From Solibacillus faecavium (GTDB lineage: Bacteria; Bacillota; Bacilli; Bacillales_A; Planococcaceae): a DNA stretch of 64,000 bases. The position numbers were made by a program, and so were the translations under genes. The notes under the pieces are model-generated. The model was not told the origin of the DNA. It was given only the letters and a program-made list of their open reading frames with translations, and ran no database searches. Numbering within the stretch: position 1 is the first letter of the stretch; the number at the start of each line of letters is the position of its first letter. Location: NCBI RefSeq assembly GCF_014836905.1, contig NZ_JACSPZ010000002.1, positions 186,001 to 250,000 of the forward strand, given 5' to 3'. This document shows, in pieces, positions 35,063 through 45,949 of the stretch.

Positions 35063-36667
35063 TTAAGATAAACCTTGAGCATCTTTCCACTCTAAATATT
35101 CATCGTATGTTAATGGCTTATCTAAAATTGAACCGTCTTCACGGATCTCAATTACACGATTAGCAATTGTTTGAATGAACTGGTGGTCATGTGATGTAAA
35201 GATCATCGCGCCTTTAAAGCGGATTAAACCTTCATTCAGTGCTTGAATTGATTCTAAGTCTAAGTGGTTCGTTGGTTCATCCAATAATAATACGTTCGAG
35301 TTCGAAAGCATCATTTTTGAAAGCATACAGCGAACTTTCTCTCCACCTGAAAGTACAGCAGGAGATTTCTTCACTTCTTCACCAGAGAATAGCATACGGC
35401 CTAAGAAACCACGTAAGAACGATTCAGTTTCATCTTCCGGAGAATAAGGGCGTAACCATTCAACTAATGACTTTTCATTGCCGCCGAAGTATTGGTCATG
35501 ATCCATTTCGAAGTAGCTTTGAGATGTTGTGACACCCCATTTATACGTACCGGCATCTGCTTGTTTACGATCCATTAAAATATCCATAAATGCAGATTTT
35601 GCATTTGGTGAACCTAAAAGGATAATTTTATCTTCTTTGTTCATTGAGAAGCGGATGTCTTTGAATAATACTTCGCCATCTTGTGAAGCTGTTAAGCCAT
35701 CAACTGTTAATACGTCATTCCCGATTTCACGACCAGCTTGGAAGTTGATGAACGGGTACTTACGGCTTGAAGGACGGATGTCATCCAGCTCAATTTTATC
35801 AAGCATTTTTTTACGAGACGTTGCTTGAGAAGATTTTGATGCGTTTGCAGAGAAACGTGCAACGAATTCTTTTAATTCTTTAATTTTCTCTTCTTTTTTC
35901 TTGTTTTGGTCAGCCATCATTTTTTGCGCTAATTGACTTGACTCATACCAGAAATCGTAGTTCCCAACATAAAGCTGAATTTTACCAAAGTCTAAGTCAG
36001 CAATATGTGTACATACTTTATTTAGGAAGTGACGGTCATGGGATACAACGATTACAGTGTTTTCGAAGTTAATTAAAAACTCTTCCAACCATTTAATCGC
36101 TTTTAAGTCCAAGTGGTTCGTCGGCTCATCCAGAAGTAAAACATCCGGTTTACCGAATAGTGCCTGTGCAAGTAAAACTTTTACTTTGTCAGAACCTTCT
36201 AAGTCAGCCATCAACATATAGTGTAGATCGTCGCCGATACCTAGACCATTTAAAAGAGTGGCAGCATCAGATTCTGCTTCCCAACCGTTCATGTCAGCGA
36301 ATTCGCCTTCAAGTTCAGCTGCGCGCATACCGTCTTCGTCTGTCATTTCAGGTTTCATATAGATTGCGTCTTTTTCAGCTTTTACTTCCCAAAGACGTTT
36401 ATTACCCATAACAACCGTATCTAATACATTGAATTCATCGTACTCGAAGTGGTTTTGCTTTAATACTGAAAGACGTGCATCTTTAGCCATTGATACGTGG
36501 CCTTCTTGTGCCTCAATATCACCAGATAAAATTTTTAAAAAAGTTGATTTACCAGCACCGTTTGCACCGATTAGGCCATAACAGTTACCTGGGTTGAATT
36601 TAATATTTACATCGTCAAATAATTTACGGTCACCGTAACGTAGACCTACACCTGATACTTGAATCAT
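35063..36667 (-). CDS. ykpA: ABC-F family ATPase, YkpA/YbiT type
   Basis: This cytoplasmic ABC-F protein of 534 residues has two ATPase domains and no membrane part. Domain 1 has Walker A GLIGANGAGKST and signature-region LEGSDKVKVLLAQAL, with Walker B VLLLDEPTNHLD. Domain 2 has an altered Walker A (LLGSPNAKS) but an intact LSGGEKVRC and LLLDEPTNHLD. A charged linker (KKKEEKIKELKEFVARF) separates them. ABC-F proteins bind the ribosomal E site and tune translation; this subgroup is not the antibiotic-resistance type. Start ATG 36667 follows a perfect AAGGAGGT; an upstream ATG at 36736 would overlap it. Confidence 0.94.
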   Translation of the reverse strand: MIQVSGVGLRYGDRKLFDDVNIKFNPGNCYGLIGANGAGKSTFLKILSGDIEAQEGHVSMAKDARLSVLKQNHFEYDEFNVLDTVVMGNKRLWEVKAEKDAIYMKPEMTDEDGMRAAELEGEFADMNGWEAESDAATLLNGLGIGDDLHYMLMADLEGSDKVKVLLAQALFGKPDVLLLDEPTNHLDLKAIKWLEEFLINFENTVIVVSHDRHFLNKVCTHIADLDFGKIQLYVGNYDFWYESSQLAQKMMADQNKKKEEKIKELKEFVARFSANASKSSQATSRKKMLDKIELDDIRPSSRKYPFINFQAGREIGNDVLTVDGLTASQDGEVLFKDIRFSMNKEDKIILLGSPNAKSAFMDILMDRKQADAGTYKWGVTTSQSYFEMDHDQYFGGNEKSLVEWLRPYSPEDETESFLRGFLGRMLFSGEEVKKSPAVLSGGEKVRCMLSKMMLSNSNVLLLDEPTNHLDLESIQALNEGLIRFKGAMIFTSHDHQFIQTIANRVIEIREDGSILDKPLTYDEYLEWKDAQGLS

Positions 36668-36886
36668 GCAGGTACCTCCTTGAATTGTTTCGTTGTATTT
36701 TGGATTGCTAAAAAAAGAGAATTCTCTTTTGCACACAATGTTTCTATTATAGCATGATTTAAAGCTAAATTAAATAACGGCGCTTATGAAAATCTACAAT
36801 TCCATCGATTGAAAAAAATTTAAGTTGGCAGAATTTTTATTTTATGGTTTACTAGCTACGAATGTATAGAGAAACGGGGAAGTTAC

Positions 36887-38068
36887 ATGAAACAAAGATC
36901 AAAGTGGAGTACCGGTCTTATAATTTTGGCTATTTTTCTTGTTTCAATAAATTTACGGCCTGCTGTCACTTCAGTTGGACCAATTTTATCTACTATTAGG
37001 GAATCGTTACACGTATCAAGCACGCAGATGAGCTTATTAACGTCAATTCCTGTATTTTGTATGGGATTATTTGCACCTTTAGCTGTACCTATACAAAAAA
37101 AGTACGGGTATCGGCTGTCTATAACACTTTTGACTGCTTTAATAGGACTTGCTACTGTTACACGTATTTTCTTTTCAAGCTATAGTGCGCTTATTATTAC
37201 AAGCTTTTTAGCTGGTTTTGCGATTTCTATTATTAGTCCGATTATTAATGCTTATATAAAACAAAGATTTCCGACAAGAATGGAACCGGTCATTGGGGTC
37301 TATTCATTTGCAACGGGATTTGGTGCGGCAATCAGCGCGGGATTTACAGGTATTTTTTACAAAAGCTTTAATGGTAATTGGGCTTTATCGCTTGGTATAT
37401 GGGGATTGTTAGCAATTGTCGCAATGATTTGCTGGTTTGGATTTGTAAAGGATGCGCCAATGCGGAAGTCTAGTACAGAACAGACAGATTTAGCAAGAAA
37501 TCCATGGAAAAATAAATTAGCTTGGACGATTTTAATCTATTTTGGGCTCCAGACTTCTTTGTTTTTTAGTTTAACAACTTGGTTAACTTCCATGGCGTTA
37601 GAACAGGGGATGGTATTATTAACAGCAGGGTCTGTTTTAACACTAATGACAGTAGTCCAATTAGTCGGTAATATTTTAATCCCATCTTTAATTAATCGTT
37701 ACCCGGATCGAATAATTTGGTTGCACAGTTTAATTGTTATTGGAATTATCGGCTCAGCAATTTTCTTTATCGACTCAGTATGGGCAATATGGGCAAGCGC
37801 GATTATTTTAGGATTTGTTTTAAGCGGATTATTCCCGATAGGACTTATGTTACCGCTGGATGAAGCAAAAAATAATCGAGAAGCAAATGAGTGGAGTTCA
37901 ATGGTATTATCCGGTGGATTCATGATGAGTGCGTTTGCGCCACTGATTATCGGCTTTGTATATGATTGGACAACTTCGCATTATTTCACGAGGTGGATTA
38001 TCGTTATTTTGTTTATTCTTATGTCAATATCGGTTTTTATAATGCAAAAACAGAAGAATTCAGTATAA
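36887..38068 (+). CDS. MFS transporter, CynX/NimT family
   Basis: The 393-residue protein has 12 hydrophobic segments and belongs to the CynX/NimT group (B. subtilis YycB), whose first helix signature FLVSINLRPAVTSVGPIL is present. AFAISIISPIINAYIKQRFP-like and GLFPIGLMLPLDEAKN segments match the family. E. coli CynX is linked with cyanate and NimT with 2-nitroimidazole export; the substrate here is unknown. It has GGGGAAG before the ATG and a terminator after it. It is monocistronic. Confidence 0.9.
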   Translation: MKQRSKWSTGLIILAIFLVSINLRPAVTSVGPILSTIRESLHVSSTQMSLLTSIPVFCMGLFAPLAVPIQKKYGYRLSITLLTALIGLATVTRIFFSSYSALIITSFLAGFAISIISPIINAYIKQRFPTRMEPVIGVYSFATGFGAAISAGFTGIFYKSFNGNWALSLGIWGLLAIVAMICWFGFVKDAPMRKSSTEQTDLARNPWKNKLAWTILIYFGLQTSLFFSLTTWLTSMALEQGMVLLTAGSVLTLMTVVQLVGNILIPSLINRYPDRIIWLHSLIVIGIIGSAIFFIDSVWAIWASAIILGFVLSGLFPIGLMLPLDEAKNNREANEWSSMVLSGGFMMSAFAPLIIGFVYDWTTSHYFTRWIIVILFILMSISVFIMQKQKNSV

Positions 38069-38072
38069 TGGT

Positions 38073-38107
38073 AGAAGTGTCTGAATAAATCAGTCGCTTC
38101 TTTTTTT
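38073..38107 (+). terminator. Intrinsic terminator of the MFS transporter gene
   Basis: AGAAGTGTCTGA pairs with TCAGTCGCTTCT (one mismatch, one G-U), followed by seven T. Confidence 0.88.
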
Positions 38108-38156
38108 ATAAATAGATAACTAGTTTACATAATATAATTATTTGTTAGGAGAATGT

Positions 38157-39281
38157 ATGCAAAAGCTATTATTACTAGTGGTGTTGTTTTTAGCAGGTTG
38201 TGCAGATAAAGCCGAGGAAAGTAAGTGGGTGGGAGAAGCGCTGCCTAATGAGCCGATAGAAGAAATAGAAACCCTGGAAAGCAAAGTCCCAATATATACG
38301 CCAACTTCTAATGCGATAGGGTACGTAATTAAGCAAGAAAAACGCGATAAATGGCTATTGGTAAATGCAGAGCAGGTAGCCAGTCATCCTTATTCGCTTG
38401 TACATAATGATCTTTTAACTTTAGGCGAAACGTATGCCATTGATGTAGAACATAATATCGCAATTATCCACATTAGAAATAGCTATGATTATTTAGTAGA
38501 GCCTATTTCTACTTTCGAAACGAAGCGAAACGAAAAAGAAGTCATTGCAGAAAAACAACATATTGATACGTTATTAAATGAGGCTATCAATCAGAAAATC
38601 CACTGGCAGGAGCGCCTACAAAAAAATAACGAGCTGCTCGAAGATTCACTACAGCAGCCAATCGAAAATTTCACAAGCTACTATAATAAAAACATTTTCA
38701 CCTATAATGAAGACAATTTGAAAGCAGCAGCCGTCAATTTAATTGAACATCTTAATCAATTTGTGAACGATCGAGATGAAGCTACATTGACTGATTTCAT
38801 TCAGCCAAGTGATTTGTTACAGGAAGTACAATATTTAGCAAAATTAATTAATGAATTTGAAATAAAGGAAGCTCGTAAAGATGGCTTTTACTACTTCGTA
38901 AATGGAATTGATGATAAGAAAAATGATATTAGATTAACATTTATTAAAGTGGGACAGCAATTTAAATTAATAGGTGCGAATTTTTTAACCGAAGAATTTT
39001 TGGGTGATGAAAAAATTCCACATATGCAAATTGATGAGGAAACAGCTTACTCATCATTACCTGGCCTACAAATGTTTTTAAACAAAAATCTTGCCGCTAT
39101 AAGATTATCTGTAGACAAGATTACATGGACTTTAAAGCAGGAAAATAAAAAAGTATCTGTATCAAATGGCACTGCAAACTTCAGCTGCGAAACAGTAGAT
39201 GTCGTAGATAACAATTTAATTTTAAAAAGCTGTAAAAACACAAAAAATGAAAATTATATTATTGCGTCGTTCAAAAAATAG
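38157..39281 (+). CDS. Lipoprotein of unknown function
   Basis: The 374-residue protein has a short signal peptide with lipobox LAGC (Cys15) and an acidic mature N-terminus. Residues 40-110 may form a small beta domain (IGYVIKQEKRDKWLLVNAEQ). A central helical segment is rich in glutamine and glutamate, and a C-terminal half contains FVNDRDEATLTDFIQPSDLL. ATG 38157 is preferred, with AGGAG five bases before. I do not recognise the family and neighbours give no clue: it lies between a transporter gene and recQ with its own terminator. Confidence 0.8.
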   Translation: MQKLLLLVVLFLAGCADKAEESKWVGEALPNEPIEEIETLESKVPIYTPTSNAIGYVIKQEKRDKWLLVNAEQVASHPYSLVHNDLLTLGETYAIDVEHNIAIIHIRNSYDYLVEPISTFETKRNEKEVIAEKQHIDTLLNEAINQKIHWQERLQKNNELLEDSLQQPIENFTSYYNKNIFTYNEDNLKAAAVNLIEHLNQFVNDRDEATLTDFIQPSDLLQEVQYLAKLINEFEIKEARKDGFYYFVNGIDDKKNDIRLTFIKVGQQFKLIGANFLTEEFLGDEKIPHMQIDEETAYSSLPGLQMFLNKNLAAIRLSVDKITWTLKQENKKVSVSNGTANFSCETVDVVDNNLILKSCKNTKNENYIIASFKK

Positions 39282-39306
39282 GGATTACTACGGTAGTTCC
39301 TTTTTT
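39282..39306 (+). terminator. Intrinsic terminator of the lipoprotein gene
   Basis: GGATTACTA pairs with TAGTTCC (one bulge), immediately after the stop codon, followed by six T. Confidence 0.8.
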
Positions 39307-39551
39307 ATTTCACTACATATTATCCGACACTAATTAATCGAAAATTTAATTGATAAGGTCTATAAGAAATAACAGACGAAAAAGAAATTTTCAACAAAAA
39401 GTTCCCTATTTCATATAAAATAGTATTTATTATATAGTAGGGTAGAAGAAAAAAGTAATACTTTATAATTTTATTATGTAAACTAAAAATTCATATTTTG
39501 TTTAATATGACACTATATATTGAAAATAACTAATTTAAATCAGGAGGCGCT

Positions 39552-41315
39552 ATGTTACAGGAAGCAATTAAACATTTAAATACGTATTTCGGTTATAATT
39601 CTTTTCGAACAGGACAGTCACAAATCATTGAAAATGTACTACAGAAGCAAGATACATTAGTTATTATGCCTACTGGTGGGGGGAAATCGGTCTGTTATCA
39701 AATACCTGCCCTATGTTTAGAAGGTACAACAGTCGTAATCTCACCTTTGATTTCACTAATGAAAGATCAAGTTGATATGCTTGTTTCCAGCGGAATAAAA
39801 GCAGCTTATATAAATAGTTCACTTAGCTATGATGAAGTGCAGGATGTGATGTATGCAGTACGCAACGGGGACATCAAACTTCTATATATTGCTCCTGAGC
39901 GGTTGGAAAACGAGCGTTTCTGTTCGGAGCTTGCACAAATAAAAGTGCCACTTTTAGCAATCGATGAAGCGCATTGTATTTCCCAATGGGGGCATGATTT
40001 CCGTCCAAGTTATCGGTCTATCCAACAGCTGCTGCACTTATGGAATGTAAAACCAACCGTTATTGCTTTGACTGCCACAGCAACGGAGGAAGTAAGTGCT
40101 GATATTCAAAAGCTATTATCGATTGAAAAGAGCAATACTTTCGTTACAGGCTTTGCACGAGAGAATTTAGCGTTTTCAGTCCTTCTTGGTGAAAATAAAG
40201 AAGCTTATATTAAAAAATATGTAAAGGCAAATGAAGCAGAGGCCGGCATTATTTATGCTGCTACCCGGAAAGCTGTTGAATCGGTATATGAGATGCTGTA
40301 TAAAGCTGGGTTTGCAGTAGCTAAATATCATGGGGGAATGTTTGAAGAAGACCGCACTTATGAGCAAAATCGATTTTTAAATGATGAAGTTCAAATAATG
40401 GTTGCCACAAACGCATTTGGCATGGGTATTAATAAAACGAACGTTCGCTACGTCCTTCATTATAATATGCCAAGAAATATGGAAAGCTATTATCAGGAGG
40501 CGGGACGAGCGGGTCGTGATGGACTAGATAGTGAATGTATTTTACTTTACAGTTCATCGGATGAACAAACACAACGCTTTTTAATTGATCAGGCTCAAGA
40601 TCGTTCGCGCATTCCTTTTGAACTTGAAAAGCTCCATGCAATGATTGATTACTGTCATACAGAGCGCTGTTTACAAAGTTATATTATCGATTACTTTGGG
40701 GACGAGGCAGAACAGGATTGTGGAAGATGTGCTAACTGTACAGATGATCGCCCTCAACAAAATGTGACGACAGATGCTCAAAAAGTTTTATCGTGCATAG
40801 TCCGTATGGGGCAAAAATTCGGAAAGCAAATGACTGCATCCGTATTAGCTGGTTCTAGAAGCAAAAAAGTATTGGAATTTAATTTTCATAAATTACCTAC
40901 TTACGGTATATTACGTGGGATGAATGCAAAGGAAATTTCGAGTTTTATTGAATTTCTTATTTCAGAGAAACTAATAATTGTTCATAATGGTCAGTTTCCG
41001 ACGATTTCGATATCGGACTTAGGAAAAGAAGTGTTGTTGGGCAAAGAGCAAGTATTTAGAAAAGAAGCGCGTATTGTTCAAGCAACGGTAGAGGCGAATG
41101 ATCCTTTATTTGAAACTTTAAGGAAAGTTCGAAAAGAGATCGCTGACCGTGAAAAGGTACCACCATTTGTTGTGTTTTCGGATAAAACTTTAAAGGATAT
41201 GTGTGTTCGACGCCCTAAAAACAGTACTCAGTTTTTAGAGGTAAGTGGGGTAGGGGAAAGTAAACTCGAAAAGTATGGCAAAAGTTTCATTGATGCAATT
41301 GTTTCACATTCTTAA
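39552..41315 (+). CDS. recQ: ATP-dependent DNA helicase RecQ
   Basis: RecQ is a 3'-5' DNA helicase for recombination and replication-fork repair. The 587-residue protein has the full domain set. Motif 0 is [10 protein letters not shown], Walker [17 protein letters not shown] box [17 protein letters not shown], motif [10 protein letters not shown] and motif [12 protein letters not shown]. An RQC zinc-binding segment has four cysteines (CHTERC...CGRCANC). A C-terminal HRDC domain lies at about 515-587 ([27 protein letters not shown]). CAGGAGG precedes the ATG. Confidence 0.96.
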   Translation: MLQEAIKHLNTYFGYNSFRTGQSQIIENVLQKQDTLVIMPTGGGKSVCYQIPALCLEGTTVVISPLISLMKDQVDMLVSSGIKAAYINSSLSYDEVQDVMYAVRNGDIKLLYIAPERLENERFCSELAQIKVPLLAIDEAHCISQWGHDFRPSYRSIQQLLHLWNVKPTVIALTATATEEVSADIQKLLSIEKSNTFVTGFARENLAFSVLLGENKEAYIKKYVKANEAEAGIIYAATRKAVESVYEMLYKAGFAVAKYHGGMFEEDRTYEQNRFLNDEVQIMVATNAFGMGINKTNVRYVLHYNMPRNMESYYQEAGRAGRDGLDSECILLYSSSDEQTQRFLIDQAQDRSRIPFELEKLHAMIDYCHTERCLQSYIIDYFGDEAEQDCGRCANCTDDRPQQNVTTDAQKVLSCIVRMGQKFGKQMTASVLAGSRSKKVLEFNFHKLPTYGILRGMNAKEISSFIEFLISEKLIIVHNGQFPTISISDLGKEVLLGKEQVFRKEARIVQATVEANDPLFETLRKVRKEIADREKVPPFVVFSDKTLKDMCVRRPKNSTQFLEVSGVGESKLEKYGKSFIDAIVSHS

Positions 41316-41440
41316 TAATAGTTTATTATACTTTATTAAACAAAATCACTTAATTTTAAATTACTATTTATTATATTAATTGTAACTAAAATACAATATA
41401 CCCTTTAAATTGTAATGAAAATGCTATTTTAATTTAAAGA

Positions 41441-41477
41441 AAAGAATGCTATGATCTCGCTTAGCATTCTTTTTTTG
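41441..41477 (+). terminator. Intrinsic terminator downstream of recQ
   Basis: AAAGAATGCT (41441-41450) pairs with AGCATTCTTT (41463-41472), followed by a T run; it lies 125 bp past the recQ stop. Confidence 0.88.
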
Positions 41478-41579
41478 TTATTTTGAAGTTTAAATCATTA
41501 AACTTTTAGTTAAGATATTGTAAAAAATCAGTATTCATAGTTTAATTAGAATATTCAGTCGAATATTTAGGTAAGAAGT

Positions 41580-42839
41580 GTGGGTGAAAAAGTGAATATA
41601 TTAGGAGAGCGTATAAAAAAATTAAGAAAAGAGAAAAAATTAACACAAACAGAAGTCGTGGGAGAGCGTTTAACAAAAGGAATGCTTAGTTTAATTGAAA
41701 ATGGTAAGGCACAGCCATCAATGGAGAGTCTTTGCTTTATCGCAAAGCAGCTTAATGTAGACGTAAGCTATTTACTCGATGATGGGACAATGACTACTCT
41801 TCGAAATTTATATACGGACATTGAAGAAGATGTAGAGCGAAGAAAGCTAATCCGTGATCCAGATGAACTGCAATCCTTAACAATTAAAATGATTGAAAAA
41901 ATCGAACCATTTTTAACGGAAATTCAAGGAACAAACTACGAACAAATTAGATTAAGAGAAGTCTATTTCTTAATGAATCGTACTATCAATAAAGCTAAAT
42001 CACTGGATGAGTACTGGAAGTTCATTGATCAATACGAGGAGATACATGCATACAGTCGTATGTTGCGTTGTTATTTCTATCTTTGTTTATCCTCAATCGA
42101 ACAGCGTAATTATAGTGAAGCTTTAAGTATTTTAAAACAAGGTGAAGAAAAGATTGCACCATATGAGCTCATGATTGATCCGATGGTAAGAATCGACCTC
42201 TACTATAATTTAACTATTTCATATTCGGCGGTCGATAATGTCCGAATGTCCGAACATTATTTGCAAAAAGCTTTGGAAATGGCTAAAAAACTTCAAATAT
42301 TTTATCGTATGGACCGCTTTTATCATTTGTTATTTATTCAATCGATTGCCGGTGAAGATTATGACAGAAGTAGGGAATACATAGAAAAGTTGAGACTTTT
42401 ATCAGAATTTGCGGAAGACCCTACAATATCCATCCTCTATTTATATAGTAAATTACACTACTTAAATAATGTTGAGAAAAATTACAGGCAAATTACCCCT
42501 GAAATTCAGCAATACAAAGTGAAACTTCATAATTATTTATTCCTATTTAAAAATCCAATATTCATCGGGGAAGAAATGTATGCAGAGTTTAAGTTGAAAA
42601 ACTATACAAATGTTATTCAAATAGGCGAGTCTTTAAATATACCGAGCTATCTTCACCATCCAATCGATTTGGCTAAATATTATCGGTTCTTTGCGGTACG
42701 TGCTTTAGCTTATTATTATGAAAATGACGAAGTGGCTGCTAAACGTGATATTATATTTGCCAAAAATGGGGTGGAGGATTTCCCTTCAACTATCTATAAA
42801 AAATTCATTTATGAAGCCTTTAATGAAATTTTCATGTAA
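41580..42839 (+). CDS. HTH-XRE regulator with TPR-like repeat domain (PlcR/Rgg-like architecture)
   Basis: The 419-residue protein has an N-terminal XRE-type helix-turn-helix (about 8-65; LTQTEVVGERLTKGMLSLIENGKAQPSMESL) and a long all-helical C-terminal region. The latter has TPR-like repeats such as YSEALSILKQGEEKI and SEHYLQKALEMAKKL. This is the layout of peptide-responsive regulators (PlcR, NprR, Rgg). I see no small export-peptide gene directly downstream, so the ligand is unknown. GTG 41580 and GTG 41592 are both possible starts, each with a weak ribosome site. Confidence 0.85.
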   Translation: MGEKVNILGERIKKLRKEKKLTQTEVVGERLTKGMLSLIENGKAQPSMESLCFIAKQLNVDVSYLLDDGTMTTLRNLYTDIEEDVERRKLIRDPDELQSLTIKMIEKIEPFLTEIQGTNYEQIRLREVYFLMNRTINKAKSLDEYWKFIDQYEEIHAYSRMLRCYFYLCLSSIEQRNYSEALSILKQGEEKIAPYELMIDPMVRIDLYYNLTISYSAVDNVRMSEHYLQKALEMAKKLQIFYRMDRFYHLLFIQSIAGEDYDRSREYIEKLRLLSEFAEDPTISILYLYSKLHYLNNVEKNYRQITPEIQQYKVKLHNYLFLFKNPIFIGEEMYAEFKLKNYTNVIQIGESLNIPSYLHHPIDLAKYYRFFAVRALAYYYENDEVAAKRDIIFAKNGVEDFPSTIYKKFIYEAFNEIFM

Positions 42840-42871
42840 TAAGTGATCCGGGGTAAAATGCTTAAATAAAA

Positions 42872-42909
42872 AGCCGTTCAAATTTACGATGCGTAATGTT
42901 TGAACGGCT
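42872..42909. terminator. Repeated hairpin terminator, copy 1 (between the XRE gene and msrA)
   Basis: AGCCGTTCAAA (42872-42882) pairs with TTTGAACGGCT (42899-42909). The A-rich run before it gives a T tract for the minus-strand msrA transcript. A near-identical hairpin lies at 46452-46490. Confidence 0.85.
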
Positions 42910-42942
42910 GTATATGTCTTTATTTTTATAAAGTAGGGTTAG

Positions 42943-43464
42943 TTAATTTTTATCCCAGTGGTTATTTAAAAACTCGTCACGCCCTGATTTTGCACGGTCT
43001 TCCTTATAATGTGCTTCTTCTTTTTTATAATAATCCTGGTGATGTTCTTCTGCTGGCCAGAATGCAGTGGCTTGTCTGATTTCAGTCACGATAGGCTTTT
43101 TAAATCGGCCACTTTCAGCTAATTTCTGCTTTGACAGCAAAGCTGCTTCGTGTTGAGCGCTATTATGTGTAAAAATTATAGTTTTGTACGACTCACCGCG
43201 ATCATGGAACTGGCCTCCCGCATCAGTCGGGTCTATTTGCATCCAGTAAATTTCCAACAGTTTCTCATAGCTGAATATTTCCGGGTTAAATAGGATCTCC
43301 ACTGCTTCAACATGTCCGGAATTACCCTTTTTTACATCTTCATATGTTGGATTTTCTACATGGCCGCCTGTATAGCCACTTGTCACTTTTTCGATGCCAT
43401 CCCAACTGTCGAATGGTTTAACCATACACCAAAAACATCCACCTGCAAATGTTGCCTTTTCCAT
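42943..43464 (-). CDS. msrA: Peptide-methionine (S)-S-oxide reductase MsrA, second copy
   Basis: The complete 173-residue MsrA has the catalytic [13 protein letters not shown] at the N-terminus, [41 protein letters not shown] and EEHHQDYY. It reduces methionine-S-sulfoxide. It is not paired with an msrB. AAGGAG precedes the ATG on the minus strand. It is divergent from the LCP ligase gene at 43696, the same pairing as msrA/msrR in Staphylococcus, as I recall it. It is clearly paralogous to the gene at the start of the window. Confidence 0.96.
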   Translation of the reverse strand: MEKATFAGGCFWCMVKPFDSWDGIEKVTSGYTGGHVENPTYEDVKKGNSGHVEAVEILFNPEIFSYEKLLEIYWMQIDPTDAGGQFHDRGESYKTIIFTHNSAQHEAALLSKQKLAESGRFKKPIVTEIRQATAFWPAEEHHQDYYKKEEAHYKEDRAKSGRDEFLNNHWDKN

Positions 43465-43695
43465 TATGTAACACTCCTTTTGCTGACGACTATTTTATAT
43501 ATCGTGCAGAATATAGAACTAATATCATAAGTAGTTAATTGTTGTATTCTATCATGTATATGTATGTCATTCAATGATTACAATTGATATTAATCAGTAA
43601 GCTTTCGGCTATAAATGGTATAATCATGATAATTTGAAACTAAATATAATTATAAATCGTCTAAACTTCACGTAATTAGAAAGGAAGTTGTATTA

Positions 43696-44634
43696 ATGGA
43701 AGATCAGGCGCGTCAAACCCGTTATAAAAAGAAAAAAATCCGAAAGGGCAGGGTCATATTTTTAATTCTCTTTTTAGTCATTATTGGCTCTGTTGGTTAT
43801 AGTTATGTTCAATTTCAAAGTGGCCGTGATTTAGCATCGGACAACAAAATTCCAGTCGAGGGCTTTGAACCAGATGATAACCACCCGACTATTGAAAATT
43901 ACCTAGTATTAGGGGTTGATACACGCGGGGAAGAAAAATCACGTACCGATACAATGATGTTACTTTCCTGGAACCGTGATACTAATGATATGAAGCTCGT
44001 TTCCTTCATGCGTGATATTTATGCAGACATTCCAGGCTATCAATCATATAAACTGAATACTGCCTATTACTTAGATGGCGTTTCATTACTGCAAAAAACA
44101 TTAAATAATATGTTCGATATCCCAATTCATCATTATGCGATGATTGATTTTAGAAGCTTTGAAACATTAATTGATATTTTGGCGCCGAATGGAATCGAAA
44201 TGGATGTTGAAAAGGACATGGGCGGTTTAATCTATGTGGAACTGAAAAAAGGTGTCCACAATCTAAACGGAAAAGAATTACTTGGCTATGCCCGTTTCCG
44301 CGCTGATGCAGAAGGTGATTTTGGACGAGTTGCACGACAGCAAAAAGTAATTGAAGCATTAAAAGATGAATTATTATCACCGAAAAATGTAGCAAACATG
44401 CCTAAATTCGTTGGTGCCATGCAAGGCTATATTACAACTGATTTAACTAGTAAGGATCAATTAGCTACCGTTTTAAAAGCGGTTGCAGGCGGTAAGGTAA
44501 ATATTGAGAAATTAACGATTCCTGCTGAAGGAACATACAAATTTGCTAAGTATCGTCACGCAGGTGAAGTAATCGAAATCGATAAAGAAAAAAATAAACA
44601 AATATTGCATGATTTTTTAAATTTAAGCGAGTAA
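43696..44634 (+). CDS. LytR-CpsA-Psr (LCP) family cell-wall polymer ligase, MsrR-like
   Basis: LCP enzymes transfer teichoic acids or polysaccharides from lipid carriers to peptidoglycan outside the membrane. The 312-residue protein has a basic cytoplasmic start, TM helix at about 19-38 and an LCP domain. Conserved motifs are LVLGVDTRGEEKSRTDTMM, VSFMRDIYADIPG, KLNTAYYL and LLGYARFRADAEGDFGRVARQQ, with the catalytic Arg and Asp residues. It is divergent from msrA. AAAGGAAG precedes the ATG. Confidence 0.94.
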   Translation: MEDQARQTRYKKKKIRKGRVIFLILFLVIIGSVGYSYVQFQSGRDLASDNKIPVEGFEPDDNHPTIENYLVLGVDTRGEEKSRTDTMMLLSWNRDTNDMKLVSFMRDIYADIPGYQSYKLNTAYYLDGVSLLQKTLNNMFDIPIHHYAMIDFRSFETLIDILAPNGIEMDVEKDMGGLIYVELKKGVHNLNGKELLGYARFRADAEGDFGRVARQQKVIEALKDELLSPKNVANMPKFVGAMQGYITTDLTSKDQLATVLKAVAGGKVNIEKLTIPAEGTYKFAKYRHAGEVIEIDKEKNKQILHDFLNLSE

Positions 44635-44708
44635 GCATTAGATGTAATTTTCTAATTCATGCTAAAATGGACATATAGGAAATTTTGTCGATATATTGGG
44701 GTGGTCTT

Positions 44709-45938
44709 TTGGAGAAAAAAGTAGAAGATAAAAGTAATAATCAATTACCGCAAGAAAAATCTAATTTTTTCTCATCGATCTTTATTCGTTTTCTAGGCGG
44801 AAAAAATTTATTGTTCTTATTAGTGGTTATCTTATTAATCGGTTGTACAGTATTCATCTACGATAAAATTGCGTTTGTTTTTGAACCATTGCATGTACTA
44901 TTCGAAGTGATCATTTTACCGGGTGTGTTAGGGGTAATTTTATTCTACCTATTACGTCCTCCGTTAAAACTGTTAGTGAGATGGAAAGTACCTCGCGGGT
45001 TGGCCATCTTGATTTTGTACATTGTAGCAATTGCATTAATCACTTTGCTTGTTGTTCTTGTATTCCCGTTTTTGCGGGACCAGTTTACAAACTTAGTACA
45101 AGAATTCCCTGTCGTGCTTATGTCACTTGCCAATGATTTATTAGCCTTTTTAAATAACTCCCAGTTCAATGAGTATTTTGAGAAAATCAATTTTGATTAC
45201 AATCAAATATTAACTGATTTTACCGGCAGTTTTATTGAAACAGTGAAAGATACATTGACAAGTGTTGCGTCAGGCGTAGCGTCAGGAATTACGGGACTTG
45301 TATCTACAATAACAGGAATCGTTTTATCACTCGTCATCGTTCCTTTTATTACGTTTTATCTATTATATGAAGGGGAAAAAATGCCTCGTTTTATTTTACG
45401 TCTTTTTCCACCTCGTATGCGCCTACGTATGGGGGAAGTCCTACATGATATGGACAAACAAATCAGCTCCTATATTCAAGGGCAAATTTTAGTGTCATTT
45501 TGTATTGGCGTCATGATGACAATCGGGTTTTTAATCATTAAGATGCCTTATGCATTACTATTAGGTTTCTTAGCCATGATAACAAGTGTAGTCCCTTACT
45601 TAGGTCCAGCAATTGCCGCAACACCAGCAGCGATTATTGCCATTGTAAATTCACCATGGTTGTTATTGAAGTTAATTATCGTCTGGACAATAGTACAATT
45701 AATCGAAGGGAAGTTTATATCTCCTCAAATTATGGGTAAATCATTAAGTATTCATCCGATTACGATTATTTTTGTATTATTAACATCCGGTTCTCTATTT
45801 GGTGTAGCTGGTGTCGTGTTAGGTCTTCCTGGCTATGCGCTAATTAAAGTCCTTATTACACATACGTATCGAATATTTAAAGAGCGCTATAATCGCTTTC
45901 AAACAGACGAAACGAATTTGTATGAAGATTTAAAATAA
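44709..45938 (+). CDS. AI-2E family (PerM/YtvI-like) membrane transporter
   Basis: A polytopic membrane protein of about 409 residues with roughly eight TM helices and the AI-2E/UPF0118 signature segments VVPFITFYLLYEGEK, YIQGQILVSFCIGVM, GLFLAMITSVVPYLGP-like and PQIMGKSLSIHPITIIFVLL. Proposed functions in the family include export of signals or sodium/proton antiport; the substrate here is unknown. TTG 44709 behind GGGGTGG is the preferred start; an in-frame TTG at 44685 is possible. Confidence 0.88.
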   Translation: MEKKVEDKSNNQLPQEKSNFFSSIFIRFLGGKNLLFLLVVILLIGCTVFIYDKIAFVFEPLHVLFEVIILPGVLGVILFYLLRPPLKLLVRWKVPRGLAILILYIVAIALITLLVVLVFPFLRDQFTNLVQEFPVVLMSLANDLLAFLNNSQFNEYFEKINFDYNQILTDFTGSFIETVKDTLTSVASGVASGITGLVSTITGIVLSLVIVPFITFYLLYEGEKMPRFILRLFPPRMRLRMGEVLHDMDKQISSYIQGQILVSFCIGVMMTIGFLIIKMPYALLLGFLAMITSVVPYLGPAIAATPAAIIAIVNSPWLLLKLIIVWTIVQLIEGKFISPQIMGKSLSIHPITIIFVLLTSGSLFGVAGVVLGLPGYALIKVLITHTYRIFKERYNRFQTDETNLYEDLK

Positions 45939-45949
45939 AGAACTTGGGG